Below are positions 32,138-44,260 of a stretch of DNA of 64,000 nucleotides, piece after piece. This stretch comes from Eutypa lata (taxonomy: Eukaryota > Ascomycota > Sordariomycetes > Xylariales > Diatrypaceae). The stretch covers positions 186,001-250,000 of the forward strand of contig JAKULF010000021.1 of the NCBI GenBank assembly GCA_022661535.1, read 5' to 3'. Position 1 is the first letter of the stretch; each line of letters starts with the position of its first letter. The notes under the pieces were generated by a model that worked only from the letters and a program-made list of their open reading frames with translations, made no database searches and was not told the DNA's origin. The translations under genes were made by a program, and so were the position numbers.

Positions 32138-32493
32138 CTAGACAGGTACTGGAGAGAACGAATGCATCAAGTTAGAGATGAAGTAAAGAGGGTGCCAGTG
32201 GCACAGAAAGAGCGAGGGAATGTTGCCGGCCTGGGCGTGGAGCGGTCCCACAGGCTCGAAGACATGTCGCCACGATGGTGCTTTCGGTACGAAATTCAAT
32301 TTCGAGAGCCGGAAGGGCTTGTTGAATCCCATTAAGTGCCCCTTCGAGGTTATCAAGATATACAGAGACTTTCGCGACCACGTTCGTCACGCGCCTTGAA
32401 ATCGTCTGAGTATGTCTTCAACAACCCATAGACCTGGAAGCCGACAGCGACAATGCCTATAGCCGTGCCTGCGGTGCTCACGGGTTCCGCTAT
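32138..32493 (-). pseudogene. Relic of a fungal NLR-type N-terminal domain
   Basis: From 32493 downward the minus strand reads AEPVSTAGTAIGIVAVGFQV and then YGLLKTYSDDFKARDER, the start typical of the helical N-terminal domain of fungal NACHT/ankyrin incompatibility-type proteins. The expected start Met codon is ATA, not ATG, a G-to-A change. A frameshift near 32390 is needed to reach VSVYLDNLEGALNGIQQALP, and coding then fades after CLRACGTA. No NTPase domain follows. It is a decayed fragment next to the MFS pseudogene. Confidence 0.55.
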
Positions 32494-34075
32494 TGTATTT
32501 GAGCATGCCCAAGTACACAGAGTGTAATAGTGTCAAAAATATAGGAAACGTCCTCGACTTTTGTAAGATAGGATTGCGAGTGAACCAAATTGTCTAGTAT
32601 TGCATGAATTCATCGGACTTCATATTTATAGCCTTTAAGACATCTACCCTCATGCAATTAACCCTTATATATCCCTAATTACCATAACATCAATCCGGGT
32701 GTAATGTAGTAGGGCAGATGTGCAGGCATCCATATGTCTTTCCATCACTCCCTCTCTAGCCAGTCAGTCGTGCTTTAGTTTAGAATACTGTGGTTTGATT
32801 AAAATTGTTATTTTATAACTATGCTTCCAACGACGCCAACGAAGCGAAGTCATAGGTTGTTAGAGTAGTTCCTGTCTTAAAGAAGGCAAAAGTGGTATAG
32901 GCCTTTGAAATGCGGCAACCATTATTGAAAAAGGAGACTCGTTCAACAGAAGTATTATCAGCTTGCTCTAACTCCATTTTGGATTAACTTCAGATTAGAT
33001 GCCTAAATTAAACCTAAGACCTAGTAACGTCTCTATTGGCTCTTCTAACATCTTCACGGGCCCTGCATAGCCCTCAGTTGAACTTATTGGTGGTATTAGC
33101 CAGTGTATTGGACGCTAGGATCTTTCGAGGAACTATTTGGACCTTTGAATCGTGGTATTATTGGAAATAACGGTTTATAACGGTATATACTTTAAGGGAG
33201 TATTAAATAAAAGGCCTCACAGGAACATCATGAAGGACTGAGGTCAGTGACCAACCAGCCACTTCACCGCCTCGATCGATTTTGCCCAGTCTGGGTATAT
33301 ATAGTCAACGTCATCACATATCCCATTTCAGTCCAATAGATCTACTTATTCGCGCATTGAATGCCCTGGCCACATGCCTCGCTACCGAGAATTCTGGCTC
33401 CGATCGCATGTTCCCAAAAAACCCTCGCCGTAGCGACTTCAAAGGTTTTAGGTAGATTAGGATTGCAAATACTGACGACCAGAAAGCCAGCTCTTTTCTC
33501 ATTGGTGCATCGAGTCTATCGGACTACCTATCCAAGCCACCTAATACCATGCCCAGTCAAGCGATAGGCACAAGAGTAGGTGTAGCAAGATAGCGTAGTA
33601 TCTACACATAGTCTCCTTGCGCCAGGCTGCTTCGCTTCCAGCCCCGGCTGTATGAATTTCTAAGTATACATTAAAGAAGATACCGTAGTCAAGTATATAT
33701 AGGGAAGTGTGTGTAGGGGAGTGAGAGAATATGTATGTGTTGCCCCTCTCCGCTCCCGTTGTAGTGTGCATCTATTGTTGTTGCGCCTCAGTACCCAGTC
33801 GTCCATCCTATCCTTATGGTCGACAATACCGTCCTCGATCGATACCTTAATAAATATAACACAATACCCTGCCATCTATTTATTTCGCCTTTTTGGTGCG
33901 CCGCCCGCCGCCCCGTAATGCCTTGTCCTCATGATACCATGCCATGCCATACCATACCATACCATACCATCCAAAAATCAAACCCCAACTCTTGTCCTGC
34001 TTTAAGCCAAAAACAAAGAAATATACAAGTTGTTATACAAAAACGCCCAGTTGAATCAATCCAAGTCAACAATAG
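32494..34075. other. Intergenic with simple repeat
   Basis: No gene was recognised. A CCATA/CCATG pentanucleotide repeat lies at 33935-33970, close to the 3' end of the next gene. Confidence 0.4.
33935..33970. repeat. Pentanucleotide (CCATA)n repeat
   Basis: About seven units of CCATA with CCATG variants lie in the 3' flank of the minus-strand gene ending at 34076. Confidence 0.85.
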
Positions 34076-36109
34076 CTAGGTAGCCCCCAGCTTCCGGAAC
34101 CAACCGACCATGTGGCGCAACCTATGGTGGTGGTGGTGGTGATGGTGGTTTTTGCCCCTGTCACCCCCATCCACCGATTCATCGACCATAGCGTCCATGA
34201 GCGGATCCGATGGTGCCGTCGCTTGATCCGGGCTCGTCGCGAGCAGAGAGCAGGGCGGTATGGAGGTTGGTGCCAAGGTGGAACCGCTCCCCTGCGATTT
34301 CGAGGAAGACGTCGTAGAGTCTTTGTTTACCATGGCCGCGAGCGACTTATCACCCTGCTGCTGTTGGGCGCGCCACTTGGACTCCCAATCCCCGCTGAAC
34401 GCGCGCCTAGCGCCGACCTTGCAAAAAGAGCCGGAATCGCGGCCGCTGCTGGTAGTGCTGCTAGTGGTGGTGGTGGTGGTGGTGTAGTCACTATTAGCTC
34501 TAGTCATAGCGCGACGTTTCGCCATAAACGCGGCACCCGTCGACGTCGCCCTTCTAGGCAGAGCTTCCAAGGTCGAGGCCGAGGTCGGTGTCGAGGTCGG
34601 GGTTGATAGTTCTTGATGGGGCCGCGCAAGGGGCAGGAATTGGCGCCGCGTTCGGGTTTCTTGCATGGATGATTTCGGCGACGCGGGATCGTGGGTGGCG
34701 GCGCTACTCCAGGAATCGCGCTTCGATGGGGCGGAATTCAAGACTGTAGGCGAGATGATATCGGTTGGTCTGCAGTTCGGAGCCCACCCCTGGCGCAGGG
34801 CTACCCAGATCGCGGACACGGAGATGAAGCACTTCTGCCACTCCTCTACTGGCTGGCTTGTCCTCTCCGTCCGGACGTCCTCCGACGTAGGCGGGTAGCG
34901 GTTTGAGGATTGGGAAACCGTGACGTAGGAGTCTAGTATATCGAGGGAGGAATTGGTAAGAGTAGCCATAATGGGATGTCTGCGGGAATTAGGATCGATG
35001 ATGCTGAATGTATACTTGTAATCTACTGATGAGGTAGAAGATGTCTTTGACGATGGTGGAATTGATAAAGTTGGTGACGTGGGCAAGGATCTCGTGTTCG
35101 TGACGACCTGCTTGCGAACCCACCTCGCCGTGATTGTCTTTCCGCACGCATTGACAGAGTGGAAGTCATAAGAGCCATTGTAGCGTGGTGTAGCGACCCA
35201 GACGGTCCCATCGGTCAGGACAATCTCGGCCTTGTCCTCGTTCCTCAGAGGGCTCAGAACAGCGACCAGATCTCGCGATTTGATGTTGCTGTGGTCGTCG
35301 TCGCCATCGCTGTCCAACTCGGAGCCTTGTGCACTGTAGTCCTCCGCCCTAACTAGCATGACGTCCTGCACACTCAGCTCGGATTTCGTTCGAGAGATCA
35401 GGGGGAAGCGCTTGAGCAAGGGCGCAACCAGGGTCTTCGCGAAGGCGGAGGAGGGGTAGACATCGACGACGGGTTTGGGACGCCCATCTGCGGATAGATG
35501 CTGCATTTGGAGGAATAGCTTAGGGCGGATGTGCATCAGGCGCTGCTTGTGTCGCAGTTTGGGTGCTGGTTGCGCGAGGAGGTAGGTGGTGGATTTCCTA
35601 GGAGCTCGTCGCCGCCTGGGACCTCGGCCAGCTGAAGATACGGATTGGTTCACATCGCTATCGGAGACCTCGACCACTGAACCCTCATCCTCGCTCATGG
35701 CGTCTGACAGCGTGGAGGGGGTGGCGGGCACATGGAAGTAATCATGCTCGGGCTCCTTAAACCTAACGACAGGTTCTGACGAAGGGGCCACAGTACCGGT
35801 GCGAACACGGGGGATGTAGTCAGACACGGGCCTTGCCCTGGTCCTCCCAGCCGTGGACGGTGTCGCTGGCGCCGGTGGTGATGGCGGAGATGGCAATTGA
35901 GCTAGTGCGGCTTCTGAGAATGGAACGGTAGAACCAATGGATGCGCGATTCCTGTTCCTAGGTGTGGCGGCCAGAGCAGATCGTAATAGATGATTGCGAC
36001 GTTGAGGGGCGGCATTGGAGGGAGGTAAGGGTGAGAATGACGACGATGATGATGATGATCGATTGGAATATTCATGGCCATGAAGGCTGGCCCCCGAATG
36101 TAGGAACAT
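34076..36109 (-). CDS. Conserved fungal low-complexity protein, function unknown (677 aa)
   Basis: This single-exon frame of 677 codons starts at an ATG in a fair context (GCAGCCATGTTC). I do not recognise a named domain. An ordered-looking core covers about residues 185-345: LRHKQRLMHIRPKLFLQMQ, RPKPVVDVYPSS, LISRTKSELSVQDVMLV, and IVLTDGTVWVATPRYNGSY followed by ARWVRK; a second lies near 370-450 (YTFSIIDPNSRRHPIMATL, ISVSAIWVALRQGW). The paired core could be a small beta-rich (PH-like) domain, which is a guess. The remainder is Ser/Pro/Thr-rich and disordered, with runs of Thr, Gln and eight His near the C-terminus. I recall similar uncharacterised proteins in other ascomycetes. Confidence 0.75.
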   Translation of the reverse strand: MFLHSGASLHGHEYSNRSSSSSSSFSPLPPSNAAPQRRNHLLRSALAATPRNRNRASIGSTVPFSEAALAQLPSPPSPPAPATPSTAGRTRARPVSDYIPRVRTGTVAPSSEPVVRFKEPEHDYFHVPATPSTLSDAMSEDEGSVVEVSDSDVNQSVSSAGRGPRRRRAPRKSTTYLLAQPAPKLRHKQRLMHIRPKLFLQMQHLSADGRPKPVVDVYPSSAFAKTLVAPLLKRFPLISRTKSELSVQDVMLVRAEDYSAQGSELDSDGDDDHSNIKSRDLVAVLSPLRNEDKAEIVLTDGTVWVATPRYNGSYDFHSVNACGKTITARWVRKQVVTNTRSLPTSPTLSIPPSSKTSSTSSVDYKYTFSIIDPNSRRHPIMATLTNSSLDILDSYVTVSQSSNRYPPTSEDVRTERTSQPVEEWQKCFISVSAIWVALRQGWAPNCRPTDIISPTVLNSAPSKRDSWSSAATHDPASPKSSMQETRTRRQFLPLARPHQELSTPTSTPTSASTLEALPRRATSTGAAFMAKRRAMTRANSDYTTTTTTTSSTTSSGRDSGSFCKVGARRAFSGDWESKWRAQQQQGDKSLAAMVNKDSTTSSSKSQGSGSTLAPTSIPPCSLLATSPDQATAPSDPLMDAMVDESVDGGDRGKNHHHHHHHHRLRHMVGWFRKLGAT

Positions 36110-39100
36110 GGCTGCTTTGATAAGCGCAATTGCAGCTACCCTCCCACTTCTTACCGCATATGCAAGTACATGTAGGCATGTAGTCTAAGCGTGGGCCTTT
36201 TTTTTCTTCTTTTGCGTTGCTTTTTTTGGGGGGGAAGGGGGGGGAAGCTGTGCGTTTCGCTTTATATAGGCACGCACGTAAGCGCTCGAAAATAGGTAGA
36301 TTTGACGTGAAGAAGGTTCGACTCTCGTTAGACTTAATGATACAATGGCGTAGATATATCAGATCCTCGTCTTGGACTCTTCTAACTTGGTATTACTACT
36401 CAATGGAAGAAGACCATACTATGCCTATCGTTGAATGAATTCAATAGGAAAGGGATGAAAGCGCCGAGGGAGAAATGCCTAAAAACGGTATGGTGTAACT
36501 AATAGGTTGGTAGTATGGATGGCATGTAACATGTAGGTATGTTAGGTTTGTATACTGTCATAGGTGAAGGCTGATAATTCAAGGGGTCGGTTCAATATCC
36601 AGTACGAAGTAGCTCAACAATCATTCGCATTCGGTTGGTAGAGCTCCAGGTTCATGTATAAATTCGGCAATGCGATAGTTACTACCACCATGTTCTACCA
36701 AAAGAAGGGCTCAAAACGTCATTCGTCATCCGATCTTCTTTTAGCTAACATCCGATGTGTGCCGGCTGGCATATATACATGTTTGTTCAGGTCAAGGTAC
36801 CTATCCGGCGCATGTATCCAGGCGACGGGGACCTTCGGCTTTTTAAAGTTCAATTAGTAAAATAACTAGAGCTCTAGTAGCTAGTTAACCCTCGTGCTTG
36901 CTCAGCTTTAACTACCTACCCACTAGCTATGTAGCTGAAGCTTGTTGACTCGAAAGGGCGGAGGGGACGGTATTCGCAGCAGCGATCAGCCGCTGGGTCC
37001 AGGAGAGTGGGTTCACGTGCGGTTTTGGTGCTTGAGTGGGATGAATAGCGGACGGGAATGGGGGGGTTCGGATTCGGAACGCGGCGCAGTTCTGACAGAC
37101 CTAACAAGCCATTGTATTGTACCCTAGCAGAACAGGAAGACAGGCACCTCTCTGTGGCTCGTGCTGTTGGCCAAGATGGTATACTGAAACTGGCCACTTC
37201 CTTAAAAGTGAGGCAGTCTGAAGCAACGTAAGGTATGTGTGTAATGTAATTTCTATCAGGTTGTATTATACGATATTTTTGTCCTAGGTTGGTTACAGCT
37301 CCCATTTGAGAACTTTTCAATGGATAAAAGGCTAACTACATTGTAGGTACATCTTAAGAATTTCCTGTAGCTCCCTTGGAATGAAAAGCGGTCAACAAGA
37401 TTCCCACTCTGGTGAATATTGTACACGCAATACACGCTGAATGGTAGTTAGTTTTAATACCGTGCCGTGTTGCGCTGGCTTGAAGGGGAAAAGAAAAAAA
37501 TTGGCTAAAGGAACAGACAGGGCCGAGGCAGGAGATCAACTAAATTCAGATTGGTATAGTGTACGATGTACGGATACGCCCTGACACCCTTGAGTCGTAT
37601 CCATATAAAGGTGATTCTAGAACAGCCAGTGATTACCTACTCGAATGGCAGGTTTTTTTCTTCTTCTTCTTTCCTCCCGAGGTTATGACTCGTTCTCAAA
37701 ATACTATGACTATGGCATACTACTATTAATCTAGGTAGGTGTTAATATGGCTGTTTCCTTAGGTGAAAAGATCCAACTTTCAATCGTGCATTTGACTGAT
37801 TATCGAGTTGTCAATAGTGTCACCACTTGCGCGGCCCTGGCGGCCTAGTTAGTTAGTGCCGTGCCATACCATGGGGATTTGAACGATCTTTGAAAGGTGT
37901 CTTGGCGACATTCGATTCGCAGCCAAGCTGGCCCGATGACCTGATACTTCTACACTTTTAAACGAGGCTTACTTACCTATTCTACCTCTATTAAATAATA
38001 CTCGTAATCGTATTTCGCATTCGCTGTATATCAAATACTACATACCTAAGTTAAAATGTTTATTTAACTACCGGTAGGTCCCAAAGCAATAATTATCTTG
38101 CAATCCTCCAGAGTTCTAGGTACAACCAGGTGATCAACCTAAACCTGCCACTATTTTGATAGTCATATCTCGTCGGTGACATAAGGATCCCGAATGCGAT
38201 CAATATCCTCCGCGGGCTCCGATGAATCGGCGACGGTTCCATCACCTATACCACACTAGGGACAACATCAAGTCCGTCAATTGCTATCGGCCAGATGGAT
38301 CGGCCAACTAGGAATTCAAGGTGCGAGTCCGATCTAATCTAATCAGCTTGGGCTAGGTAAGTAGGTATGTATGTATGCATGCATCACCACGTGCTACAGA
38401 TATCATCTGTCATGATGACCTACCCCCCATCGGCTTCCACGGAACTCTGAATGAAGCTCTAGTCAACGTTAGTTTGGGATACCGGGGATCCGACGGCATT
38501 TGCACAGGTAAGCACAGGCAAGCACAGGCTTGCTAGATAGTATCTAGTAGTTAGACGTAGGGCTGAATGGACGCCGACCGACCGACCCCTTCGGATCTTG
38601 CATTTAGACAGATCCACATCTATCGCCACGATCCCATGCATAAAACAGCGGATGGGCCCTTGCATACCTACATAAGCAATCCCCTCCTCGATACCTCTGT
38701 AGGTAGGTACACACAAAGTAACTAATTACATACAAAGTGGTCCTTTCATGGAAGCCTCGGCATGAAGTTCGAAGCTATTTCCCACTTACTAGTCAATCGC
38801 CTCTGAACATACATATATCTATAACCCCTTCGTAGACTACGACACTAGCCAGGTCACGATGACCGGATAGATTGGAAATCCGTTTCTCATGGAAGAAATT
38901 TCTAGTTGTGGCTAAACCTTCACCTCGGCATATTTGAAATTCACCTCAGTTTCCCAGGATCATGTGAATGTGTTTGTGTTGCTAGTGATGACAATAAGAG
39001 CGTCTGATAACTCGAAACTCGAAACTCTGAAGCTCTGGAGCTCTGAAACTTATCCAATATGATACAGGGCAGTTAGTTATACCCTATGTGAAACCCGAGC

Positions 39101-39350
39101 GTCGAGTGTTCAAGTGCTATGATTGTAGGTGCATGTAAGGTGTATGTCTGTATGTATGTAGTTTGTAGGCGGCTTAGGTAAGTGGCTTATCTTATCAGAC
39201 CCATATTTATCACAGCTACAGAGCTGTCAACAGCTTCTCCTATTTGCACTCGATATCACGTACTGTTTAACGTTAAGGCTGGTATAGAACGTCCTCATGT
39301 ACCTCATGAACAGATATTAAATACTATTAAGCTCTTGATTTATTAGCGTT
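36110..39350. other. Gene-poor intergenic stretch
   Basis: Over 3.2 kb I see only short frames, homopolymer runs (around 36200-36245) and TAGGTA-type short words. No gene or RNA was recognised. Confidence 0.4.
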
Positions 39351-40751
39351 ATGGCGTTGCTAGATATTCAACACCCGGTACGCTCACTAGTCGGTGCGTT
39401 CGCCGCATGGAAAGCATTGTTGTTGGCCATTGCGATTGGAAGCAGTGTCGGTCCTGCTTATGATACCTCCACCACTCTTGTCTCCCCCCTTTTCCACTCG
39501 CCCAATGAGTCTGTCTTCGATATATCAACGAAGCTTATGAGATGGGACGCCATCTATTTCGTCCAATCTGCTCGTCGGGGCTACTTGTTTGAGCAGGAAT
39601 GGGCATTTAGCAGGGGCTTGCCCATCGTCATCTCCTTTTTCACAGACCGTACGTACGCACTAATCATAACACCTCGAAGAGCTATCTAGGGCTAATATTG
39701 GTTATAGTCATCACAAGTCTTGGATTTGAGAGCAATGAGTCCCTCGAACCACTAATCGGGGTCTTCATTTCTCATACATCCCACCTTCTGTCAGTGCTCG
39801 TGCTCTTCCAGCTGGGCCTCGTAATCTGGGGGAACAAAAGGCTGTCGTTCATTGCTGCCTTGCTACACATCTTGTCTCCAGCAGGTCTATTCTTATCCGC
39901 GCCATACTCCGAGAGCACGTTCGCATTCCTCTCGTTTCTTGGCCATCTATTTTTCGCTAAGGGTGTCCTTAGCGATAAGAGGACCGCCGCCCACGATGTG
40001 AGTCTCATAGCGTCTGGCATGTGGTTTGGGTTCGCCACTGCATTTCGCAGCAACGGGGTTTTAGGCGGTCTCCTGTTTGCCTTTGAACTTCTCCGAGAGC
40101 TCTCGTCACCTCCGACCTTGGCTAGCATACGCAGGAGGGTCACTCTTATCGTTGGAGGGTCAGCCATCGCCATCGGTTTCGCTTTGCCACAGGTCATCGC
40201 TTACCTGACATTCTGTTCTGATTGTTTAACGACGGAAAAGAGACCCTGGTGTTCAAAGACGCTACCTAGTATCTACACCTTCGTCCAAGAGCATTACTGG
40301 TAAGTAACCCATTAAGTTACCCCGTATGACGCTGACACGAGATGATAGGAACGTCGGCTTTCTCCGCTACTGGACACCCGGAAATATCCCTCTCTTCCTC
40401 CTCGCCGCCCCCATGTTATACCTCTTAATGAAATCGAGTGTAGACATGCTTCAAACCCCCTCCGGGCTCGTAGGTGGAGAAGCAAAATCCAACAAATCCC
40501 CAGCAGCACTACGGGGTTTCGTCAAATCCGCGGCTCTCTCCCAGCTCGTCCTAGCTACTCTTGCGATCACGAATTACCACATTCAGATCATCACCAGGAT
40601 CTCCTCGGGCTACCCGCTCTGGTACTTTTGGTTGGCGGCGATGCTTAGCAGTCCAAAGAACTCTGGGTTCGGGTCAAAGACGGTTGTCTTCATGGTCATG
40701 TACGCTGCCATTCAGGGAGCTCTTTTTGCTTCGTTTCTACCTCCTGCGTAG
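39351..40751 (+). CDS. GPI18: GPI mannosyltransferase 2 (PIG-V/GPI18)
   Basis: Three exons (39351-39648, 39708-40299, 40349-40751) give 430 aa. The polytopic protein has the PIG-V signatures: KLMRWDAIYFVQSARRGY with the luminal Trp-Asp near the N-terminus, SPAGLFLSAPYSES, FGFATAFRSNG, KTLPSIYTFVQEHYW spanning the second splice site to NVGFLRYW, and ITNYHIQIITRISSGYPLWY near the end. The enzyme adds the second mannose to the GPI anchor core in the ER, using dolichol-phosphate-mannose. Length is normal for fungal GPI18. Introns are 59 and 49 bp with consensus ends. It stands alone in a gene-poor area. Confidence 0.93.
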
Positions 40752-41750
40752 TGTATGTATGAAATATGCACATTTTTGGGGATCATAGAAGTAGAGGATA
40801 CCTCGAGAGGTAGGCCGCTAGCTACGAGACATCGAAGAACGTCAAAACCAAGTCTAGGTATTCGCATGTAGAAGTCACGGAACCTCCTATTCCTTGAATC
40901 GGGACGTTGAATATATGCATTGAAGATTTTAGTCTATCATCTATCCTTCGTGTAACCCTTGTCCATTTCGCTTTTAGATAGCCATGTTTCCAGCCCATGC
41001 AGGTCTCCTTTCCTACTAAGGGTTTCTGTAACTATGTAATCTTCAGATGATGTTACCGAATATATCCCTATGAACCCTTGGTAGAGAAACTTAACAGTCT
41101 CAAGAGGTATTAAAGATGACCTTACACTTTAGGTCTGGAGACCAGGTTTCACGGGAGATCAAGCAAACATGGAACATCACCGTAACCCCTATCTATGTAT
41201 GAGAATGTCGATACGACTTGCAAGCCCATTAATACGATTCAACGTATTTCTACCCCTGCTGTTGCTTGGTAGTCTTTCCATCACTCTTTAGGGGAACTAT
41301 GACCGAGATCACTGTCGCATTCTCCATCTGAAGCACTCCTGGATACTAGACGTCGCTGGTTGTTTGCCTACATGGAGTAGGGATGAGTGATGAGAGAAAT
41401 GGCAGATAAACGACACGCGGCTCCTAGATCTTAACATAGATCCCTCCCCTCTTAACGTTAGACAGAGCGGACTAAACTTAAATTACCCACGGCAGCTAAT
41501 ATGTTTGTTTACGAATGAGCATGCGAGCCGGTTATTAACGCGCCGTATGTTCTATTTATATTGGGTAGAGGGTTCCGTTTACTGCGCATTCGCAATTTAT
41601 GTACTACAACATTGCAATTTCAAAGGTTTTAGCTCTAGATTGGTCTGATTAATGGCCAACTAACCGGTTCGCGCAACACACTGCCTGCTGCGGCTGATCT
41701 GCAGAAGCGGGAGCCGATGTAACCCCCCCTTTGAGATTTACCAGGAGCTA

Positions 41751-41783
<33 letters not shown>

Positions 41784-43069
41784 CACTCTCCCCCCATCGT
41801 ATTGCGCTACCCCTAGCCTTGTGTACATTTGTGTGAGTTGCGTTTCTTGTGCGCGCATTTTTCTCATGATACATTTCTGGATGGTTTTCTAGATCCGAAG
41901 CTTTACGAATGAGAAGGACTGCATAGTTGGTTATCTATATGAGCTGTGCCGTAACTATGGTTGCTCCTGTTAGTTAAGCCCGCATGCACAGATGTTGTAC
42001 ACCCATACTCCAACGACTATCTAGCCAATCGAGATCTCCAGCAGAGAAATGCAATTTTACAGTGATTTCGGCTCATTAGTACATCAAGTAGTTCAATCAT
42101 CTCCAAAGTAACTGCATCGTCTGCATGTAACCGAACTGCAACCAACAGCACCTGACCTGAACGAAACCCCTGAAGGAATCGGGTTAAATTCCAAGCAATG
42201 CTCTGTTGTATGTACGTACGTAGCTGGTTCCTTGACCTTATCACACGTAACTAGACAACTCGGAATGCCATATGCGTTAGAGAGTGTTCAACAGAGCCTG
42301 CAGCATATTTGACAGCCCACGAAAAAAAAAAAAAGAAAAAACCCTAGCTCGGATTCAGTCTACATATGTCTAGGGAGTAAGTAAGCATCGTGACGGCATG
42401 TGAGAGCCGGCTACCAAGACGGGATGTTCCGCAGATTACATGACCCTTTACGTAGAATGAATGCAATCAGGGTCCTCGCTAAATACTGCCTATGGGTAAG
42501 CAAACTATGTATGATCTGGCACCAGCTCAAAAGAGATGTCTCGTCTTTGACATTCAACACGGAAAGAACTTATTTCATGCTCATTTAAATCATACCTGAT
42601 CATATATCACATCACACACACTCACATATCCCTATAAGGAGGTGGTCTATCAATCTACCACCTATCTGCTTTTCTTTCGGTGAGACCTGACCAGCTGAAG
42701 TCCCCAGATCCCTGTTGCATGTTACCTATAAATATATGTAGTTATGACAGACAGGCACAGGCTTGTGGTGTAATATCGTTGGCGGAAGAAAAGCAAAAGA
42801 GAATAAAACATTACTGATTCTCGCCAATGATATTTCTCTCTCCTGTCCTTGTCCGACGTCGACCTCATGGGTAGACTCTCTCCCCCGGCCGTTCCCTTGC
42901 TGCTTGCTTGGCGTTTCCCAGAATAATCATGAAACCGTATGTAAGCTACATGCTGCCCCCGCAAACGAGGATCGATTGGTCTTACTGGCTAGCTCTGGTT
43001 TGGCCCCTGATAGCGTGTCTCGCGGAACCATATCGTCAGCTTCTAGAAGAATTAGATAACTAAGTATGT
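40752..43069. other. Gene-poor intergenic stretch before the AT-rich island
   Basis: No gene was recognised. It contains the CAG repeat at 41751-41783 and a poly-A tract near 42321. Confidence 0.4.
41751..41783. repeat. (CAG)9 CAA CAG trinucleotide repeat
   Basis: Nine CAG, one CAA and one CAG. It is intergenic as far as can be seen; the minus-strand frame through it (Ala run) has no other support. Confidence 0.9.
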
Positions 43070-44022
43070 ATTAAAGGGATATACAATATGCCAGGGTATA
43101 TTTAGTTAGTGGCTCCATATAACTCATCATTTGCTATAAATGATTAATATATAAAATTCTTTAAAATTTATATAGAAATTTATAACCTTTAAGCATTTAT
43201 AATAGCTTTTTTTATATTATTTTTATAATTTATTTTTCGTTTTTAATGTTTTTAATTTTATTTTAAATATAACGTTTTTTATAATAACTTTAAAAATTAA
43301 ATTAAATTAAATATTAAAATAATACTTAATTAATATTTCGTTTATTTTAATTTATATTAAACGCTTTTTATAATAATAATAACATTTTAAAGTTATAAAA
43401 CGCTTTTTTTAAGTTTTTTTTTAAATATATAATTTTAATATTTAATAAAATTTAAAAATATTTTAAAATTTATATAAAAAAACCTTTAATTATAACGAAA
43501 AATATAAAGTTTAAATATTAAAAAAGTATTTTTTAAATTTTATATAAAAAAAATTTATTAAAAAAATAAATTATATTTAAAAATAAATTTTTTTAATTTT
43601 AAATAAATTAATAATATTTTAAAAAAAAAACCTTTAAATAACTTTATAAAATAATATTATACGAAATTATTTAATAATTAATTTATATATTTAAATATAA
43701 ATAATAACGATTTTTTTTATAAAGTAATTTTCGATTTTTAATTTTTAATTTTTAATTATATTTAAAAATAATTATTATATATATTTTTAAAAACTTAAAG
43801 TTTTATCGTAAAATTTATAATTATATAAAGCTTTTATTAAATTTTAAAAATAAAATATATAAAGTTTATTTTTATAACGAATAATTTAAAGCTTAATTAT
43901 TATTAAAAGCTTTATTAAAACGCGAATTTATATAATTAAATAAATATTATATAATTATATAACTTTATTTTTAATAATAAATAACGTATTATAATTTTAA
44001 AGATTTTAAATATTTTAAATAT

Positions 44023-44260
44023 TATTACGATTTATTTTAAATAATACGTATAAATTAAATAATTATAATAATAATTAAATAATTAAAATAATAAAAAAGC
44101 ATTTATAATAAAAAAGATTTTTAAAAAATTTATTTTATTTATATATAAATAATTTAAAAATATTAATTATTATTATATTTTTTTTTTATTAATTTATTAT
44201 TTTTATTTATTTTTTAAATATTTAAAATTATATAATACGTTTTTTTATTTAATTTATAAT
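44023..44260. repeat. Direct repeat inside the AT-rich island, copy 1
   Basis: This copy begins TATTACGATTTATTTTAAAT and matches copy 2 (45818-46060) along its whole length. Differences are mostly C/T or G/A transitions (for example ACGTAT against ATATAT) and small T-run indels. Confidence 0.85.

Noticed and set aside
36300..36340. Possible tRNA B-box-like GGTTCGACTC
   Set aside because: No matching A box or cloverleaf could be drawn around it.
41635..41874. Minus-strand frame with an Ala run over the CAG repeat
   Set aside because: It only reflects the trinucleotide repeat; flanking residues show no recognisable protein.
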